DNA of 16,225 nt from an uncultured Pseudomonadota bacterium (GTDB taxonomy: Bacteria; Pseudomonadota; Alphaproteobacteria; RF32; CAG-239). Both the position numbers and the translations under genes were made by a program. Below are positions 14,567 through 16,225 of the stretch, one piece after another (the stretch's first letter is position 1; each line of letters begins with the position of its first letter). The DNA lies in assembly GCA_902495305.1 (NCBI GenBank), contig CABUWG010000040.1:1-16225 (forward strand), given 5' to 3'. The notes beneath the pieces were generated by a model. The model was not told where the DNA came from and did no database searches. It worked only from the letters and a program-made list of their open reading frames with translations.

Positions 14567-15508
14567 ATGAATAAGGCGCTGAAAAAATCAATAGCATTGC
14601 ATCTGCTGGTCTTTCTCTTGTTTTGGATAGACCTGCCGTTGTTCTGGTCAAATAAAATGACCTTGAATCAGGTGCCGATTATTGTTGACTTGCAGGATGT
14701 TAAAATCTCCGAGATGACAAACCTGCCGCCCAAGGCCAAAATGGGCAAGGAAGACAAGGCCGCCTCGCAAAAACAGCGCAAGATAGAAGAAAATTTCTCC
14801 AAAGACGAGCCAAAGGAAGAGGCGCCTCAGGACAAAAATAAGGACAGCAAAGCCGAACCGGAAGCTGTCAAGGAAGAAGCGCCGAAAGAAATAAAAAAAG
14901 ATTTTCTGGTTGCGCCGCAGCCCCGAAAACCCAAAGCGCCGGTTGAAAAAACAAAGCCAAAGAAAGAGAAGCCCAAACCCAAACCGGAACCGAAAAAACA
15001 GCCGGCAAAACCGGAGGACAAGTCCAAACCTAAATTGGCTAATCCGTTAAAAAGCCTGCTGGCTTCCGTCGACGCCATGGAAAAGAATTTGGGCGCGGAA
15101 GATGAAGAAGCCACCATTAAAGAAGGAACAGAAGTCCAAAATATGGGCGTGGAAGGCGGTACCGGCGGAAACTACTTTAGCGAGCTGAGTATCTCGGAAA
15201 TGGATGCCTTGGCCGGCCGTCTGCGGGCATGCTGGAATCTGGACCCCGGCGCCATGGGCATTGAAAATATGATTATTGAAATTCGCGCAACCTTGAATCA
15301 GGACGGCAGCGTGCGCAAAGTGGACATTCTGGATATGTCGCGCTATAATTCGGACAACTTCTTCCGTTCTGTGGCAGACAGCGCCAGACGTGCCGTCTAT
15401 ATCTGCGAACCGGCTTATAAGATATTGTCTGAGAAATATCCGGAAAAGTATGATAAGTGGAATACCATGCTGCTGAAATTCAATCCGTTGAATAAACAAA
15501 TCAACTAG
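14567..15508 (+). CDS. tolA: TolA, periplasm-spanning protein of the Tol-Pal system
   Basis: 313 residues. One N-terminal membrane helix (about 8-28) anchors it to TolQR; residues ~50-190 are a Lys/Glu/Pro/Ala-rich linker (KPKKEKPKPKPEPKKQPAK) long enough to cross the periplasm; the C-terminal TolA/TonB-like domain (about 205-313) begins NYFSELSISEMDALAGRL. The paired cysteines in RACWNLDPGA and YICEPAY, probably a disulfide, with DGSVRKVDILD and KYDKWNTMLLKFNP, match the alphaproteobacterial TolA C-domain. TolA normally contacts TolB and Pal. Here the cluster stops after tolA: a terminator stem overlaps the tolA stop codon, and neither tolB nor pal follows. Confidence 0.93.
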   Translation: MNKALKKSIALHLLVFLLFWIDLPLFWSNKMTLNQVPIIVDLQDVKISEMTNLPPKAKMGKEDKAASQKQRKIEENFSKDEPKEEAPQDKNKDSKAEPEAVKEEAPKEIKKDFLVAPQPRKPKAPVEKTKPKKEKPKPKPEPKKQPAKPEDKSKPKLANPLKSLLASVDAMEKNLGAEDEEATIKEGTEVQNMGVEGGTGGNYFSELSISEMDALAGRLRACWNLDPGAMGIENMIIEIRATLNQDGSVRKVDILDMSRYNSDNFFRSVADSARRAVYICEPAYKILSEKYPEKYDKWNTMLLKFNPLNKQIN

Positions 15509-15530
15509 GCCGTTACAAACGGCCTTTTTT
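15507..15530 (+). terminator. tolA terminator overlapping the stop codon
   Basis: AGGCCGTT-ACA-AACGGCCT followed by TTTTT. The 5' arm begins within the TAG stop. It closes the ruvA-tolA unit. Confidence 0.85.
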
Positions 15531-15532
15531 GC

Positions 15533-15560
15533 TTGCAAAATTACCGTAATACATTATGAT
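15533..15560 (+). promoter_or_regulatory. promoter candidate for the structured intergenic RNA
   Basis: TTGCAA (15533-15538), 16 nt, TATGAT (15555-15560, one mismatch to consensus), directly after the tolA terminator. The start site would be near 15567. Confidence 0.5.
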
Positions 15561-15685
15561 AGGCGTTGCAGTCCGGAGGCGGACTGTGGTGTCGAAAACA
15601 TCTTACAAACTGTTCCACTTCGGGTGGAGTACGTGATATAAGCCGCTTTGCGGACGAATCAGCGTAACTGTATTAGTGCAGTTTG

Positions 15686-15950
15686 GGCATAAAATATCCC
15701 CTTTTAACAACATTTAGTTTGCCTTTAAGAAGAAAATTACGAAAAAAAGGACGCAGGCAGTATATTGGATACTGTCAAGGAGTTTTTTGAAGTAAGGGCT
15801 TCTTAAAGGCAAATCCTTTGGACAGTTCTCTCAAGCCATTCTACTTGAAATTTTTCTCGCCGCTACGATTTGTAACGGCCTCAAAAAATCTCATCGTATT
15901 ATGAGATTGAGAGAACTGCTAAATATTATTAAGAGGGGATATTTTATGCC
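15686..15950. repeat. 22-bp inverted repeat enclosing two nested inverted repeats
   Basis: Outer arms 15686-15707 and 15929-15950 (single G-U type mismatch); inner arms 15718-15732/15799-15813 (15 bp, perfect) and 15823-15834/15907-15918 (12 bp, perfect). The arms could be a mobile element's ends or the helices of an RNA; no target-site duplication is obvious beside the outer arms. Confidence 0.9.
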
Positions 15951-16011
15951 TTGCTCCATCCGCCTATTTTTAGGCGGATTTTGTTTTAACAAAATCAAGG
16001 AGCTAAAATAA
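15946..16011 (+). CDS. possible 21-codon leader peptide
   Basis: The ATG at 15946 lies 8 nt after AGAGG (within 15931-15938) and opens 21 codons (MPCSIRLFLGGF...), ending TAA one base before the next ATG. The ribosome site lies in the 3' arm of helix P1 and would be hidden when that helix forms, and the ORF runs across the terminator hairpin. This is the layout of an attenuator leader. No codon run suggests a specific amino-acid signal, so the peptide itself is unproven. Confidence 0.35.
   Translation: MPCSIRLFLGGFCFNKIKELK
15958..15987 (+). terminator. terminator or attenuator before the 16013 gene
   Basis: Perfect 9-bp stem ATCCGCCTA / TAGGCGGAT, loop TTTT, then TTTGTTTT. It ends the structured RNA or attenuates read-through into the following gene, whose AAGGAG ribosome site starts 10 nt later. 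Confidence 0.8.
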
Positions 16012-16012
16012 A

Positions 16013-16225
16013 ATGTTATCAAGAGAATATAGAAGGCAATGGCACACAAAAACTCAAAAATTTTTGGTTGATGAACTCACGCGTCTAATGGATGAAAATG
16101 TTGAGCGTCATGTGGAGTTTTTATTAAACTCCACCGGATACGCAAGTTCTTCTAGAGCCGTGAGTCGGATCAGGCATCGTATTTACTGGGATCAGTTTAT
16201 TTATGTTCTGGCCTATTATGATAAA
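16013..16225 (+). CDS. hypothetical protein, N-terminal part (runs off the window)
   Basis: ATG at 16013, 10 nt after AAGGAG (15997-16002); 71 codons with no stop before the window ends. The visible part is basic and mostly helical: MLSREYRRQWHTKTQKFLVD, DENVERHVEFLLNSTGYASS and SRIRHRIYWDQFIYVLAYYDK. No signal peptide or membrane segment. I recognise no family: it shows neither the start of a reverse transcriptase nor of an IscB/TnpB nuclease as I know them, although such a domain could lie further on. The gene is directly preceded by the structured RNA and its terminator, so its expression probably depends on read-through of that region. Confidence 0.6.
   Translation, partial: MLSREYRRQWHTKTQKFLVDELTRLMDENVERHVEFLLNSTGYASSSRAVSRIRHRIYWDQFIYVLAYYDK

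Larger units (their letters stand above)
15567..15987 (+). ncRNA. candidate large structured RNA (about 420 nt)
   Basis: It lies between a promoter candidate and a Rho-independent terminator and has no plausible long protein frame. First come three short hairpins: CAGTCCG-GAGG-CGGACTG (15569-15586), TCCAC/GTGGA around TTCGG (15614-15628) and CCGC-TTT-GCGG (15643-15653). Next is an outer helix P1 of about 22 bp (15686-15707 with 15929-15950; one G-U). Inside P1, helix P2 is a perfect 15 bp (15718-15732 with 15799-15813), continued by TTAC/GTAA, A6/T6 and GGCAGTAT/ATACTGTC. Helix P3 is a perfect 12 bp (15823-15834 with 15907-15918) carrying smaller hairpins. I do not recognise the class. Candidates are a regulatory leader, a retron-type RNA, another system-associated RNA, or an inverted-repeat mobile element. 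Structure is read by eye. Confidence 0.6.

Noticed and set aside
15557..15637. 26-codon ORF inside the structured RNA
   Set aside because: Its ATG is in the -10 box of the promoter and it has no ribosome site.
15567..15987. CRISPR array, group II intron, RNase P or SRP RNA
   Set aside because: No regular direct repeats, no domain V-like AGC hairpin with its GAAA loop, no GAGGAAAGTCC and no GGAAGGAAGCAG-type motifs.

Overview
The window looks like a chromosomal segment of an alphaproteobacterium with moderately low GC. The main evidence is the gene order ruvA-ruvB-ybgC-tolQ-tolR-tolA, a TolA C-terminal domain of the alphaproteobacterial kind (RACWNLDPGA ... YICEPAY), and an adjacent mlaA/mlaC pair. 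AT-rich intergenic regions and several small orphan genes are compatible with one of the host- or gut-associated alphaproteobacterial lineages. That narrower placement is inference; nothing in the window fixes the genus.

Layout: (1) 1-2730 is an accessory block. It holds the 3' end of an unrecognised gene, three small membrane proteins in a row, a degenerate repeat of their flanking sequence, and a two-gene minus-strand operon of small unknown proteins. (2) 2731-3464 has no convincing protein gene. It contains divergent promoter candidates, a strong Rho-independent terminator at 3218-3261 that must end some plus-strand transcript (candidate small RNA), and the ileS promoter and leader. (3) 3465-8009 holds ileS of the eukaryote-like type 2 class and a coiled-coil orphan. 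(4) 8107-9536 (minus strand) is mlaA-mlaC, for lipid transport between the membranes. (5) 9809-10969 is a stand-alone DegT/WbpE-like sugar aminotransferase. (6) 11116-15508 is a tight cluster: the RuvAB branch-migration motor, the YbgC thioesterase and the TolQRA envelope motor. (7) 15509-16225 is a second accessory junction. The tolA terminator overlaps the tolA stop codon. It is followed by a promoter, three short hairpins, a 21-bp inverted repeat enclosing two further long stems, a terminator, a 21-codon leader ORF and the start of an unrecognised gene.

The core genes serve envelope integrity (Mla keeps phospholipids out of the outer leaflet; Tol-YbgC acts in envelope constriction and lipid homeostasis), recombination (RuvAB) and translation (IleRS). 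tolB, pal, ruvC and the Mla ABC transporter genes (mlaFED) are not in the window.

The strongest candidate for something undescribed is 15555-16015. It looks like a roughly 420-nt highly structured RNA placed upstream of an unknown gene, with attenuator-like wiring (a sequestered ribosome site, a leader peptide and a terminator inside the leader ORF). It could be a regulatory leader, a retron-type or other system-associated RNA, or a mobile element. No reverse transcriptase or nuclease is visible before the window ends.
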